Counted from the first letter of the stretch, positions 8,591-20,969 are shown. The stretch: 44,766 nt of DNA from Stenotrophomonas geniculata ATCC 19374 = JCM 13324 (GCF_001431625.1 NZ_LLXT01000089.1:1-44766), one strand, 5' to 3'. Made by a program: numbers and translations. The notes: generated by a model not told the origin, from the sequence alone.

Positions 8591-8665
8591 AAAAAAGGGG
8601 ACGGAGGGGATCAAGTCGCAATGGCAAACAAGGCAAAAACGACTTGATCCCCTCCGTCCCTTTTT
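8591..8665. repeat. Long perfect inverted repeat between recJ and the VIT/VWA gene
   Basis: A 21-bp perfect stem (8598-8618 / 8640-8660; right arm CGACTTGATCCCCTCCGTCC plus C) encloses a 21-base loop and is flanked by a run of six A on the left and five T on the right. On the minus strand it begins three bases after the recJ stop codon, so it could terminate recJ. The A and T tracts would allow function in both directions. The length and symmetry also fit a small mobile intergenic repeat; I recall similar GGGGACGGAGGGGAT elements elsewhere in this genus but cannot verify that here. Confidence 0.75.
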
Positions 8666-8667
8666 CT

Positions 8668-10431
8668 TCAAGCGGGGAGGCTGTGCTCCACAATCAGCTG
8701 GATGGCGCTGCCGCCGCGATAGTCATCGCAGGCGAGCCGGTAAGCGAGATGCACGTGGCGGCCCGGTGCGTTGCCGTGCCAGCCGCCGAAATGGATCGCG
8801 TTGATCGTGCCGGGTACGCCCGGCAGGCGCAGCTCCAGCTTGAGGTGGCGCTCCTTCAGCACGCGCCAGTTGGCCACTTCGAAGTAGCCGTCGAACAACG
8901 GTTCGGGGAAGCCCTGGCCCCACGGTCCGGCCAGGCGCAACGCGACGGCGTGGCGATGATCGAGCTCGTCGGCGGCCAGTTCGCCGTCGCTGAGAACCTG
9001 CTGCTGCAGTGCCGCCGGATCGAGCATTTCCAGCACCACGGCCACAAAGGTGGCCTTGAAGTCATCGACGTGATCCAGGCGCATGCTCAGTCCAGCCGCC
9101 ATGGCATGCCCACCGAAGCGTTCGATCAGACCCGGATGGCGCGCATCGACCAGCGCCAGTGCGTCACGGATGTGCAGGCCGGGGATCGAGCGCGCCGAGC
9201 CACGCAGGGTGTCGGCGCCCGGTTCGGCCGGCGCGAAGGCGATCACCGGGCGATGCAGGCGATCCTTCATCTTCGATGCAACCAGACCGACCACGCCCGG
9301 ATGCCAGTCCGCGTCGAACAGGCAGGCAGCCACCGGGCGCTGGCCTGCCATGTCCAGCACCACGCGGGTCAACGCCTGCTCGGCGTCGTCGGTCATCGAC
9401 TGCTGCACGGCGCGCCGTTCCGCATTGATCTGCTCCAGCGTCTGCGCGATCTCGCGCGCCTGCCGTGGGTCTTCGGTCAGCAGCAGCGCGATGCCCAGCG
9501 CCATGTCTTCCAGCCGGCCCGCCGCGTTCAGGCGTGGGCCGAGTGCGAAGCCGATGTCGGAGGCCGTCAGTCGCGTGGCGTCACGGCCACTGGCTTCGAT
9601 CAGCGCACGCAGGCCGACACAACCCTGCCCTGCGCGCAGACGGCGCAGGCCCGCACTGACCAGCGCACGGTTGTTCGGATCCAGCGCCACCAGGTCGGCG
9701 ACGGTGCCGACCGCCACCAGGTCCAGCAGCGTGGTCAGGTCAGGTCCCTTGCCATCGGCAAAGACGCCGGCCTCGCGCATCTGCCGGCGCAACGCCATCA
9801 GCACGTAGAAGATCACGCCGACACCGGCCAGCGATTTACTGGGGAAGGCGTCGCCGTCCAGATTCGGATCGACGATGACGTCGGCCGGCGGCAGCTGCGG
9901 GCCCGGCAGATGGTGGTCGGTGACCAGTACCTGCCAGCCACGTGCCTTGGCCGCAGTCACGCCGGCATGGCAGGCAATGCCGTGGTCGACTGTGACCAGC
10001 AGGTCCGGCTGCAGCGCGGCCAGCTCCTCCACCAGCGACGGCGACAGGCCATAGCCATGCACCATGCGGTTCGGCACCGCGTGGAAGACGTGTTGCGCGC
10101 CGAGCATGCGCAGGCCGCGCACACCGACCGCACAGGCGGTGGCGCCATCGCAGTCGAAATCGCCGACCACGAGGATGCGCTTGTCATTGGCGATGGCCTC
10201 GACCAGCAGGCCCACTGCATCGTCGATGCCGGTCAGCAGCTCGGGGGCGTGCAGATTGCCCAGCTTCGGCTGCGCCAACTCCGGTGTACCTGCACCGCGA
10301 CTGGCGTAGAGCCGCGCCAGCAACGGCAGCGTGCCCTCCGGCCAGAGGCCGGGCACGACCGCATCGCGGCGGCGGATCATCGGCGTATCAGAGGACGGCT
10401 GCACAGCATCGGCGGCAAGGGACATCGGCAT
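8668..10431 (-). CDS. recJ: Single-stranded-DNA-specific exonuclease RecJ
   Basis: RecJ degrades single-stranded DNA 5' to 3' in recombinational and mismatch repair. The 587-residue product is close to the E. coli length. DHH-superfamily motifs run in order: VVGDFDCDGATA (motif I, Asp ligands), TVDHGI, VTDHHLPG (the DHH motif), and GGHAMAAGLSM in the DHHA1 domain. The chosen start is the ATG at 10431 (MPMSLAAD); an ATG two codons on (10425) and one at 10380 (MIRRRDAVVPG) are alternatives, and none has a strong ribosome site. Family similarity begins soon after the 10380 start. It is divergent from the DUF1176 pair. Position next to prfB/rpfD on one side and rpfE/greA on the other matches the rpf flank of xanthomonads. 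Confidence 0.96.
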   Translation of the reverse strand: MPMSLAADAVQPSSDTPMIRRRDAVVPGLWPEGTLPLLARLYASRGAGTPELAQPKLGNLHAPELLTGIDDAVGLLVEAIANDKRILVVGDFDCDGATACAVGVRGLRMLGAQHVFHAVPNRMVHGYGLSPSLVEELAALQPDLLVTVDHGIACHAGVTAAKARGWQVLVTDHHLPGPQLPPADVIVDPNLDGDAFPSKSLAGVGVIFYVLMALRRQMREAGVFADGKGPDLTTLLDLVAVGTVADLVALDPNNRALVSAGLRRLRAGQGCVGLRALIEASGRDATRLTASDIGFALGPRLNAAGRLEDMALGIALLLTEDPRQAREIAQTLEQINAERRAVQQSMTDDAEQALTRVVLDMAGQRPVAACLFDADWHPGVVGLVASKMKDRLHRPVIAFAPAEPGADTLRGSARSIPGLHIRDALALVDARHPGLIERFGGHAMAAGLSMRLDHVDDFKATFVAVVLEMLDPAALQQQVLSDGELAADELDHRHAVALRLAGPWGQGFPEPLFDGYFEVANWRVLKERHLKLELRLPGVPGTINAIHFGGWHGNAPGRHVHLAYRLACDDYRGGSAIQLIVEHSLPA

Positions 10432-10547
10432 CGCCGGGTGACGGAAGACCCGGGCATGATACCCCGCCCGGCTTGCCGGGCTCTTCCCGGGCTTGGCGCA
10501 GAGGTGGCGATCGCCCATGCTTGTTCGCTTCTGAAACGGAATTCGCC

Positions 10548-11591
10548 ATGTATCGCCCGTTGTCCGCACTGATTGTCGGCCTGCTGCTGCCGCTCGCCCC
10601 CGATGCCGGAAACACGACGGCCACACCCGGTATCGAGTTCGTGCACCACGACTGGTTCCTGGCCTGCGACAACACCGGCACCTGCCGTGCCGCGGGTTAT
10701 GGCCCGGAGAGCGCCGACAGCCACCTGGGACTGATGCTGGAACGTGCCGGCGGACCCGGCACGCCGGTGAAGGCGCGGCTGCGGGTGGGCGAGGATGGCG
10801 AAAGCGCAATGCCTGAAGGAGCGATGCGCCTGCTGGTGAACGACCGTGATCTGGGCCCGGTGCAGGACACCGGCGCCGACGAGGCCGTGACGCTGCGTCC
10901 CGCGCAGGTTGAAGCACTGCTCGCCGCTCTGCCCGGCCGGGCCCGCATCGAGGTCATCGACAACAACGGCACACGCTGGCCGATTTCCGACCGTGGGGCT
11001 GCCGCCGTACTACTGAAAATGGACGAGACACAGGGAAGGATCGGTACACCCGGCGCCCTGGTGCGGCGTGGCACGCGCGCCGAAACCAGAGTGCCGGCTG
11101 CATACGCCAAGCCGGTGATCGTGAGCGCGGCGCTGGTGGCGCCACGTTCCGGAGACAGCGAACTGGGAAGCAGCGAAGCGCTGCGCGATGCCGTGATCGC
11201 CACGCTCGGCGACAGTGACGACTGTCCGCGCCTGATCGAGTACACGGGCACCCCGGAAATGGTGATCGAGCGGCTGGACGAGCACCATGTACTGGTGCAG
11301 GCGCTGTGCCAGATGGGGGCGTACAACTACAGCAATGGCTTCTGGATCGCGCGTGATGAGCCGCCGTTCGCCCCGCAGACGATCACGCTGGAGGCAGAGG
11401 GCTTCTCGCGCGCCGAACGCACGCTCTACGCACGCTACAAGGGCCGTGGCATTGGCGACTGTGTTTCCGGCTCGGACTGGGTATGGGACGGCCGCAGATT
11501 CCAGCCCAGCAGCGCTTTCAGTACGGGCCTGTGTCGCGGCATACCGGGCGGACACTGGATGCTGCCAACCCTGATCAGCGAGGTGCGTTGA
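10548..11591 (+). CDS. DUF1176 exported protein, first of a tandem pair
   Basis: A 347-residue protein with a signal peptide (MYRPLSALIVGLLLPLAPDA). It has the DUF1176 marks: a Cys pair in FLACDNTGTCRAAGY just after the signal, LLKMDETQGRIGTPGALVR in the middle, and FWIARDEPPFAPQ followed by a Cys-rich C-terminal third (GDCVSGSDWVWDG, GLCRG). Disulfides in the periplasm are likely. Family function is unknown. The ATG at 10548 has a GGAA ribosome site nine bases upstream and fits the signal peptide. The second copy starts at the base after its stop codon, so the two are translated together. Confidence 0.85.
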   Translation: MYRPLSALIVGLLLPLAPDAGNTTATPGIEFVHHDWFLACDNTGTCRAAGYGPESADSHLGLMLERAGGPGTPVKARLRVGEDGESAMPEGAMRLLVNDRDLGPVQDTGADEAVTLRPAQVEALLAALPGRARIEVIDNNGTRWPISDRGAAAVLLKMDETQGRIGTPGALVRRGTRAETRVPAAYAKPVIVSAALVAPRSGDSELGSSEALRDAVIATLGDSDDCPRLIEYTGTPEMVIERLDEHHVLVQALCQMGAYNYSNGFWIARDEPPFAPQTITLEAEGFSRAERTLYARYKGRGIGDCVSGSDWVWDGRRFQPSSAFSTGLCRGIPGGHWMLPTLISEVR

Positions 11592-12650
11592 ATGCACGCA
11601 TCTTCACTGTTACGCACGCCACTCCTGTTGGCGTTGCTGACACTGGCATCGACGGCAACGGCCACAGAGCCGGTTGGCATATCGTTCGTGGAAGGCGACG
11701 GCGTGATGGCCTGCGACAACACCCGCACCTGCCGGCTGGCAGCCTACGGTCCATTGGCGCCGCTGATGCTGAGCGCGCTGATCGGGCGCAGCGGCGGGCC
11801 GCGCGCGGCGGTCACCGCCCGGCTGTCCATGGCCGACGGCGGAGAGGACGCGCCTGCGACCCCTGCGGCGGTGGCCCCCGAAGGAACGTTGCACCTGCAC
11901 GTGGACGGAGAGGACCTCGGTGCCATCGGCCACAGCGAAGCACTCGACTCTGGCCTGGAGCTGCCCACGCACTACGTGACCGCCATGATCGAGGCCCTGC
12001 TGGCGGGCAAGCGCGTCGAGATGAGTGACGCTACGGGCAACGCGTGGCCGCTGTCCGACCGGGGCATCTACACGCTGTTGCTGAAGATGGACGAAGTACA
12101 GGGTCGGCTGGATACGCCTGGCGCGCTGGTGCGCAAGGGCTCACAGCCGGAATCGAAGGTCCCGGCTGCGGTTACCGCGCCACCCCTGAAGGCACCGCCG
12201 CTTCTGGTCGAAGCACAGGAAGGCGACGCGCAGCTGGCCGAGCGGTCGGATCTGCTGCAGCAGCTGCAACCGGTGGCCGCTGCGGGAAATGCGTGCGACC
12301 GGATGTCGTCGCGCCAACTCCGTATCGAACGGGTAGATACCAACCATGTCCTGGCGCTGTTGAATTGCGCAACCGACCGCTACATCGTGTCCGCAGGTGC
12401 ATGGCTGATCCGCGACCGCCCACCGTTTTCGCCCACGCTGATCACCGCGAGCACGCTGTTTCCGCTCTATCCGTATGCCATATTCCTTGAAGAAGGTTCT
12501 GTGACCGACACCGATCCCTGCGGCACGAACCGGCACTGGGCCTGGGATGGCTCGCGCCTTGTCCTGAGCGCGACGTATCTGGGTGAATACTGCTCAACCC
12601 GGAGCCGCAGGCACTGGTCATTGCCGACCTACGTTACAGAAGTCCAGTAA
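11592..12650 (+). CDS. DUF1176 exported protein, second of a tandem pair
   Basis: A 352-residue paralogue of the gene before it. It has its own signal peptide (ending near ASTATA) and keeps the landmarks in the same order: VMACDNTRTCRLAAY, LLKMDEVQGRLDTPGALVRKG, WLIRDRPPFSP, and a Cys-containing C-terminus (DPCGTNRHWAWDG, YCSTRSRRHWSLPTYVTEV). The two copies diverge widely outside these blocks, so the duplication is old. The intergenic distance is zero (TGA immediately followed by ATG). The signals suggest two different periplasmic proteins of one fold rather than a redundant copy; the partner or ligand is unknown. Confidence 0.85.
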   Translation: MHASSLLRTPLLLALLTLASTATATEPVGISFVEGDGVMACDNTRTCRLAAYGPLAPLMLSALIGRSGGPRAAVTARLSMADGGEDAPATPAAVAPEGTLHLHVDGEDLGAIGHSEALDSGLELPTHYVTAMIEALLAGKRVEMSDATGNAWPLSDRGIYTLLLKMDEVQGRLDTPGALVRKGSQPESKVPAAVTAPPLKAPPLLVEAQEGDAQLAERSDLLQQLQPVAAAGNACDRMSSRQLRIERVDTNHVLALLNCATDRYIVSAGAWLIRDRPPFSPTLITASTLFPLYPYAIFLEEGSVTDTDPCGTNRHWAWDGSRLVLSATYLGEYCSTRSRRHWSLPTYVTEVQ

Positions 12651-12656
12651 TGATGA

Positions 12657-12680
12657 AGCCGAGCATGGGCTCGGCGCTAC
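12657..12680 (-). repeat. Single SMAG palindrome
   Basis: Reading leftward, GTAG (12680-12677) is followed by a 7-bp stem GCCGAGC/GCTCGGC around a four-base loop. It sits seven bases after the stop of the second DUF1176 gene, in the gap between convergent genes. No inverted partner is present. Confidence 0.75.
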
Positions 12681-12730
12681 AGGGGGAATCAGCAGCACCC
12701 GTGGCTGTGCGGCAGCGCGCAGCGTCGGCT

Positions 12731-13648
12731 TCAATCGTGCAGCTGGCGCGGCTTCTTCCAGAACTGCCAGCGCTGTCCACGGTCCAGCTGGAACTGCAGG
12801 CCGTCTTCGAAATCCAGCACCAGCCGCTGCAGCTCACCACGCTTGAGCGCGGCCAGCAGCGGACGGATCGCTTCATTGCCGAGCTGCTGCAGGGAACGCA
12901 GCTGGCGCAGATCCACCAATGCATCCACCGCCTGCTCGCCGTCCACGGCGACGCCAGCCGCCAGGGCCAGGCCCTGCAACAGGGCATCGCGGCTACGCAC
13001 CTGTGCGTGCGGCGTGCTGACCGACACCGGCATCACGCCACCGCCCCAGAACCACAGCGAATTGATCGGCTGTTGTCCCTGCGCGGCGCGCTGCTGGTTC
13101 CAGGAATGGTTGTGCAGCAGCACCTGCGCTTCGGTCATCAGCGCCCGCCAACGACGGCCGCCCTCGCCTTCGGGCAGGTGAGAGAACAGGTCATCGCCCA
13201 GCACCTCGTCCGGACTGTCGAAGTCCGGCAGGGCCAGGTCGATCGGAAGCCGCAGGTACCAGCGCGAAGGATCCGGTGCGTCGAGCACGAATCCGGCATC
13301 GGCAAACAGCGGCTGCAGCACCGGCAACAGGGCCAGGCAGTCCGCCAAGGTCGGCCGCAGCGTCTCGCCGTAGGCCATCATCCGCGCGCCGTGCATGTCC
13401 GGCACCATGCAGGCCGGGTCGGCACGCAGCCAGCAGGCGCCGGCTGCATCGCCGACGTCGCGCTGGCGGGTCAACGCGGCCACCGGCCAGTGCGGCGCGG
13501 CAACCGTGAAATGGCGCGTCAGTTGTGCGCGTTCGCCCGGTGCGACCTGCACCGTCGTGGCACGGCCGAGCGCACGCGCCACATCGTCCGGCAGCGCAGC
13601 CGCGGCAAAGCGGCTGCGTGCAGGCAACAGCAGGGTCGCCGTCGCCAC
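12731..13648 (-). CDS. rpfE: RpfE-like protein (COG4255-type, 'phosphoglycerate mutase'-like)
   Basis: A 305-residue, probably cytoplasmic protein matching what I know as Xanthomonas RpfE, encoded between recJ and greA. Databases often label relatives as phosphoglycerate mutase, because segments such as INSLWFWGGGVMP recall the BPG-independent/ApgM superfamily. I do not see the metal-binding Asp/Ser/His set that would prove mutase activity, so the enzyme name should be treated with caution. The start is GTG at 13648, four bases after the greA stop, so it is probably translated from the greA message. Its role in the rpf regulon is not readable from sequence. Confidence 0.75.
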   Translation of the reverse strand: MATATLLLPARSRFAAAALPDDVARALGRATTVQVAPGERAQLTRHFTVAAPHWPVAALTRQRDVGDAAGACWLRADPACMVPDMHGARMMAYGETLRPTLADCLALLPVLQPLFADAGFVLDAPDPSRWYLRLPIDLALPDFDSPDEVLGDDLFSHLPEGEGGRRWRALMTEAQVLLHNHSWNQQRAAQGQQPINSLWFWGGGVMPVSVSTPHAQVRSRDALLQGLALAAGVAVDGEQAVDALVDLRQLRSLQQLGNEAIRPLLAALKRGELQRLVLDFEDGLQFQLDRGQRWQFWKKPRQLHD

Positions 13649-13652
13649 GTGG

Positions 13653-14125
13653 TCAGTCCACGTAGCTGACGCTGACGATCTCGTACTCGCGCTGGCCGGC
13701 CGGGGCGTCGATCACGATCGAATCGCCTTCCAGCTTGCCGATCATCGCGCGCGCCACCGGCGAGGAAATCGCGATCAGGCCCAGCTTGATGTCCGCTTCC
13801 AGGTCACCAACGATCTGGTACTTCTTCTCTTCGTCGGTTTCCACGTCGGCCAGCGTCACGCTGGCGCCGAACACCACCTTGGAGCCGGCATTGAGCTTGC
13901 TCACGTCGATGATTTCGGCGTGCGACAGCTCACCTTCCAGCTGCTTGATGCGGCCTTCGATGAAGCCCTGTTCCTCGCGCGCGGCATGGTACTCGGCGTT
14001 CTCCTTCAGGTCACCGTGCTCACGCGCCTCGGCGATCGCGGCGATCACCTTCGGCCGCTTGACCGACTTCAGGTGATCCAGTTCGTCGCGCAGCTTCTGC
14101 GCGCCCTTCATCGTGATGGGGGCTC

Positions 14126-14129
<4 letters not shown>
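13653..14129 (-). CDS. greA: Transcription elongation factor GreA
   Basis: GreA rescues backtracked RNA polymerase by stimulating cleavage of the nascent RNA. The product is 158 residues, exactly the usual size. The N-terminal coiled coil carries the catalytic acidic tip ([17 protein letters not shown]) and the C-terminal FKBP-like domain ends in [22 protein letters not shown]. The ATG at 14129 overlaps the carB stop in an ATGA arrangement; the longer open frame upstream is carB in another phase. Coupling to carB and the 4-base gap to rpfE suggest a carB-greA-rpfE transcript. Confidence 0.97.
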
Positions 14130-17368
<3,239 letters not shown>

Positions 17369-17516
17369 TTTCTTCTCTAAGTCAGTACAGCGTGACAAGG
17401 GGGGTGATCGCACGCTGTCGATCAGGAATCTTGATCCGCAGCGCCGCGCCGGGGGCAGCAGCGATGCGGGGTTTACGGTCCATCGCGACGCCACCGGGGG
17501 GCCGGCGGCGTACTGA

Positions 17517-18644
17517 TCACGCCTTGGCCTGCTCCATCAGCACCACGAAGCGGTCGAACAACGGACCGACGTCGGTCGGGCCCGGCGACGCTTCCGGGTG
17601 GCCCTGGAACGAGAACGCCGGCACGTCGGTGCGGGCCACGCCCTGGTTGGTGCCGTCGAACAGCGAACGGTGGGTCACGCGCAGGGTCGGCGGCAGGGTC
17701 GCTTCATCGATCGCGAAGCCGTGGTTCTGCGAGGTGATCATCACCCGGCCGCTGTCCAGGTCCTGCACCGGGTGGTTGGCACCGTGGTGGCCGTGGCCCA
17801 TCTTCATGGTCTGCGCGCCCGAGGCCAGGCCCAGCAACTGGTGGCCCAGGCAGATGCCGAAGGTCGGGATCTTCACGTCGATGAAGGTCTTGATCGCTTC
17901 GATGGCGTAGTCGCACGGTTCCGGGTCACCCGGGCCATTGGACAGGAACACGCCGTCCGGCTTCAGTGCCAGCACTTCAGCGGCCGGGGTCTGGGCCGGC
18001 ACCACGGTCACTTCGCAGCCACGCTCGGCCAGCATGCGCAGGATGTTGGTCTTCACGCCGAAGTCGTAAGCCACGACCTTGAACCGGGACGGCACGCTGA
18101 CGAAGGCGTTGGCATCCAGGTCGAGCTGGCCCTCGGTCCAGGTGTAGGTCTTCTCGGTAGTGACAACCTTGGCCAGATCCATGCCCTTCAGCCCCGGGAA
18201 CTTGCGGGCGGCTTCCAGTGCCTTTTCCACGTCGATGTCGCCGGCCATCAGCGCACCGTTCTGCGCGCCCTTCTCGCGCAGGATGCGGGTCAGCTTGCGG
18301 GTGTCGATGCCGGCGATGGCGACCACGCCGCGCTGGATCAGCCAGTCCTGCAGCGACACCTGGCTGCGCCAGTTGCTGGGACGGCGCGGAACGTCGCGCA
18401 CGATCAGGCCGGCCGACCACACCTTGGACGCTTCATTGTCCTGGTCGGTCATGCCGGTGTTACCGATATGCGGATAGGTCAGCGTGACCATCTGCCGGGC
18501 GTAGGACGGGTCGGTCAGCACTTCCTGGTAGCCGGTCATGGCGGTGTTGAACACCACCTCACCGACGGACAGGCCGGGCGCGCCTACGGATTCGCCCTCG
18601 AATACGGTGCCGTCTTCGAGGACGAGGATTGCGGCTTGGGTCAC
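17517..18644 (-). CDS. carA: Carbamoyl-phosphate synthase small subunit
   Basis: The glutamine amidotransferase subunit of carbamoyl-phosphate synthase, 375 residues. The C-terminal class-I amidotransferase domain has the catalytic Cys in [13 protein letters not shown] (near residue 270) and the His/Glu pair in [12 protein letters not shown]. The start is GTG at 18644 ([17 protein letters not shown]), where family similarity begins; the longer frame to 18698 does not match. The ~290 bases upstream, up to dapB, hold no gene. They contain a TACAAT-like -10 at 18777-18772 without a clear -35, and a SMAG pair next to dapB. carA and carB are separated by 148 bases with no clear terminator. Confidence 0.97.
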   Translation of the reverse strand: MTQAAILVLEDGTVFEGESVGAPGLSVGEVVFNTAMTGYQEVLTDPSYARQMVTLTYPHIGNTGMTDQDNEASKVWSAGLIVRDVPRRPSNWRSQVSLQDWLIQRGVVAIAGIDTRKLTRILREKGAQNGALMAGDIDVEKALEAARKFPGLKGMDLAKVVTTEKTYTWTEGQLDLDANAFVSVPSRFKVVAYDFGVKTNILRMLAERGCEVTVVPAQTPAAEVLALKPDGVFLSNGPGDPEPCDYAIEAIKTFIDVKIPTFGICLGHQLLGLASGAQTMKMGHGHHGANHPVQDLDSGRVMITSQNHGFAIDEATLPPTLRVTHRSLFDGTNQGVARTDVPAFSFQGHPEASPGPTDVGPLFDRFVVLMEQAKA

Positions 18645-18871
18645 GGGAATCTCACTTTGGCTACCGAGGGGGCTGCCGAAGTCACGCCTGCGCTTCACGG
18701 AAATCCGGTTGCAAAAAAGCGCGGACGTACGGTCTGGGACCGGTCCGGCTTTCGTGATTCGGCGAGTGCGAATTGTAGCGCTGCCGGGGCGCTCGCGCCA
18801 GCGGTTATCGCGCTTGATGAACAGGCGATTGCGTATTCATTTCAATCCGGCGGCGTATGCGGCGCCCGCTG

Positions 18872-18930
18872 GTAGCGCCGGGCCATGCCCGGCGGAACCG
18901 ACACCGACGCCGGGCACGGCCCGGCGCTAC
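18872..18930. repeat. SMAG inverted pair
   Basis: Rightward GTAG at 18872-18875 and leftward GTAG at 18930-18927, each followed by a GC-rich stem of the GCCGGGC type. It lies three bases beyond the dapB stop codon (TAA at 18936-18934) and may protect or end the dapB message. The rest of the dapB-carA gap (18645-18871) shows no gene. Confidence 0.85.
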
Positions 18931-18933
18931 CGG

Positions 18934-19662
18934 TTAACGCGGCCCGTCCAGCAGATCGCGCACCCGGTAGCTGCCCGGCGCGCGGCCGTGCAGCTGGCGG
19001 GCGGCGAACAGGGCGCCGCGGGCGAAGATGTCGCGGTTGGTGGCCCGGTGCACCAGCTCGATGCGCTCGCCCAGCCCGGTGAACTGCACCAGATGCTCGC
19101 CGACGATGTCACCGGCGCGCAGGCTGGCGTAGTGCGGTTCCGCCCCACCCCGCTGCGCGGCCGCGCCCAAGGTCAGCGCGGTGCCCGACGGCGCATCCTT
19201 CTTCTGGGTGTGGTGCGACTCGACGATGTCACAGTCCCAGCCGGCCAACGCCTGCGCCGCGCGCTCTACCAACTCGTCCAGCACCGCCACGCCCAGGCTG
19301 AAGTTGGAGGCCCAGACCAGCGGGATCTTCGCAGCCGCCGCGTCCAGCGCCTGGCGCTGCGTGCTGGAGATCCCGGTGGTGCCCGACACCAGCCCGGCAC
19401 CCCGCTCCACGCACAACGCCAGCATCGGGTCGAAACCCTCCGGCAGGCTGAAGTCGATCGCCACGTCGAACACCGGCGCGCCGGGCAGTTCGCTGGCACC
19501 GAAGAACGGCACGCCGTCGACCACGCGCTGCGCCGGCGCACGGCCGGTCACCGCGGCCACGATCTGCAGGGTTTCGGGATGTTCGGCGGCCAGCCGCAGC
19601 AGGGCCTGGCCCATGCGCCCGGAGGCGCCGTGAATGAGCAATCGCAGGGGAGTCTGGTTCAT
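18934..19662 (-). CDS. dapB: 4-hydroxy-tetrahydrodipicolinate reductase
   Basis: DapB performs the NAD(P)H-dependent reduction in the diaminopimelate/lysine pathway. At 242 residues it is slightly shorter than E. coli DapB. The Rossmann motif HGASGRMGQAL is at the N-terminus, the family signature ESHHTQKKDAPSGTAL lies near residue 150, and SNFSLGVAVL precedes it. The final block HRATNRDIFARGAL is also typical. dapB next to carAB is a common arrangement in proteobacteria. Confidence 0.96.
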   Translation of the reverse strand: MNQTPLRLLIHGASGRMGQALLRLAAEHPETLQIVAAVTGRAPAQRVVDGVPFFGASELPGAPVFDVAIDFSLPEGFDPMLALCVERGAGLVSGTTGISSTQRQALDAAAAKIPLVWASNFSLGVAVLDELVERAAQALAGWDCDIVESHHTQKKDAPSGTALTLGAAAQRGGAEPHYASLRAGDIVGEHLVQFTGLGERIELVHRATNRDIFARGALFAARQLHGRAPGSYRVRDLLDGPR

Positions 19663-19752
19663 GCCTGCAGGCTAGCGGCAGCACGCCCGCTCCGGCAAGC
19701 GCCATCGCTGCTACGCTGCATGCCCTTTCATGCAATGGATGGCAGCTCCCTC

Positions 19753-20514
19753 ATGCAGATCAGCGAACAGCTGGTGCTGGTCACCGGTGGCGGACGCGGA
19801 CTTGGCCAGCACATCGCCCGCGCCTTCGCCGCACAGGGCGCGCGCGTCATCGTCAATTACCACCGCAGCGAAGGCGCCGCACGTGCCCTGGCTGCCGAGC
19901 TGAGCGGACAGGCGATCGCACTGCCGGCCGACGTCACCGACCGCGGCCAGGTCGATGCGATGCTGCAGCAGGCAATGGCCCACTTCGGGCAAGGCGTGAC
20001 AACCGTGGTCAACAACGCGCTGGCGGCGTTCTCGTTCAATGGCGATGCCCGCGACGGCGCCGCAGATATCGGCTGGCCGGCCTTTCAGGCGCAGTTCGAG
20101 GGCAGCGTGCGCGGCGCGCTGAACACCGTGCAGGCGGCCCTGCCCGGCATGCAGGCCCGTCGCTTCGGCCGGGTGATCAACATCGGCACCAACCTGTTCC
20201 AGAACCCGGTCGTGCCCTACCACGACTACACCGCCGCCAAGGCCGCACTGCTGTCGCTGACCCGCACCCTGGCCGGCGACCTCGGCCCGCATGGCATCAC
20301 CGTGAACATGCTGTCCGGTGGCCTGCTGCGCACCACCGATGCCAGCGCCGCCACGCCCGAAGCGGTGTTCGACTACATCGCCGCCAACACGCCACTGCGC
20401 AGCGTCACCACACCGGCCGAATTCGCCGATGCCGCGCTGTTCTTCGCCAGCCCGTGGTCGCGCGCGGTGACCGGCCAGAACCTGGTGGTCGATGGCGGAC
20501 TGGTGCGGAACTGA
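19753..20514 (+). CDS. SDR-family oxidoreductase (3-oxoacyl-ACP reductase type)
   Basis: A 253-residue short-chain dehydrogenase. The cofactor loop VTGGGRGLGQ is at the N-terminus and YTAAK is the catalytic Tyr-x3-Lys. The position 13 residues before that Tyr, normally the catalytic Ser, is Thr here (INIGTNLFQN). Thr can sometimes substitute for Ser in SDRs, so activity is uncertain rather than excluded. C-terminal NLVVDGG is typical of the FabG-like group. Start taken at the ATG at 19753 (MQISEQLVLVTGG); ATGs at 19720 and 19735 are alternatives. The MerR regulator starts four bases after its stop, so the two are co-transcribed. Confidence 0.85.
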   Translation: MQISEQLVLVTGGGRGLGQHIARAFAAQGARVIVNYHRSEGAARALAAELSGQAIALPADVTDRGQVDAMLQQAMAHFGQGVTTVVNNALAAFSFNGDARDGAADIGWPAFQAQFEGSVRGALNTVQAALPGMQARRFGRVINIGTNLFQNPVVPYHDYTAAKAALLSLTRTLAGDLGPHGITVNMLSGGLLRTTDASAATPEAVFDYIAANTPLRSVTTPAEFADAALFFASPWSRAVTGQNLVVDGGLVRN

Positions 20515-20518
20515 ACCG

Positions 20519-20914
20519 ATGCGCATCTCCGAGGTCAGCCGCCTGACCGGTGCCAGCGCCAAGGCCATCCGCCTGTACGAGGCGCGTGGCCTGTTGCCGC
20601 CGGTGCCACGACTGAACCGCTATCGCGACTACAGCGAACAGGACGTGGCCTGGGTGCAGCTGATCCGCCAGGCACTGGCGCTGGGTATCACCCTGGCCGC
20701 GATCTCGCGCCTGCAGCGCCGCGACGGACGGCTCGACTGGCCTGCGGTGCTGGCCTTGCTGGAACAGCAGCGCACACGCATTGCCAGCGAACGGGCGCGG
20801 CTGGCGCAGGTCGAGCTCGCCCTGCAGCAGGTCACCGACGAACTGCAGCAGTGGCTGCACTCCGGCAGCGGCGACTGCATCCTGGATCCCAGCGGCTGCA
20901 CCACCCCGGTTTGA
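20519..20914 (+). CDS. MerR-family transcriptional regulator with C-terminal Cys pair
   Basis: A 131-residue regulator. The N-terminus is a MerR winged helix (MRISEVSRLTGASAKAIRLYE, then RGLLPPVPR and YRDYSEQDV), followed by a long dimerisation helix. The tail carries Cys120 and Cys127 (CILDPSGC), a C-x6-C loop in the place where CueR-type proteins hold C-x7-C for metal. That suggests metal or redox sensing, but the ligand cannot be deduced. It starts four bases after the SDR stop and lies 55 bases before a flavodoxin-fold reductase, its likely target or partner. The 55-base gap is the natural place to look for a MerR-type promoter with long spacing, although I did not identify one. Confidence 0.88.
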   Translation: MRISEVSRLTGASAKAIRLYEARGLLPPVPRLNRYRDYSEQDVAWVQLIRQALALGITLAAISRLQRRDGRLDWPAVLALLEQQRTRIASERARLAQVELALQQVTDELQQWLHSGSGDCILDPSGCTTPV

Positions 20915-20969
20915 CTCTGCCCCTGGGGCAGACCCCAACCTCGCGCACTTTCCATTGCCCGAGGTTGCC

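Noticed and set aside
8326..10572. A 748-codon plus-strand frame opposite recJ
   Set aside because: No family features; recJ motifs are complete on the minus strand.
12731..13648. RpfE as a genuine phosphoglycerate mutase
   Set aside because: The metal-binding and catalytic set of mutases is not visible; only weak similarity supports the name.
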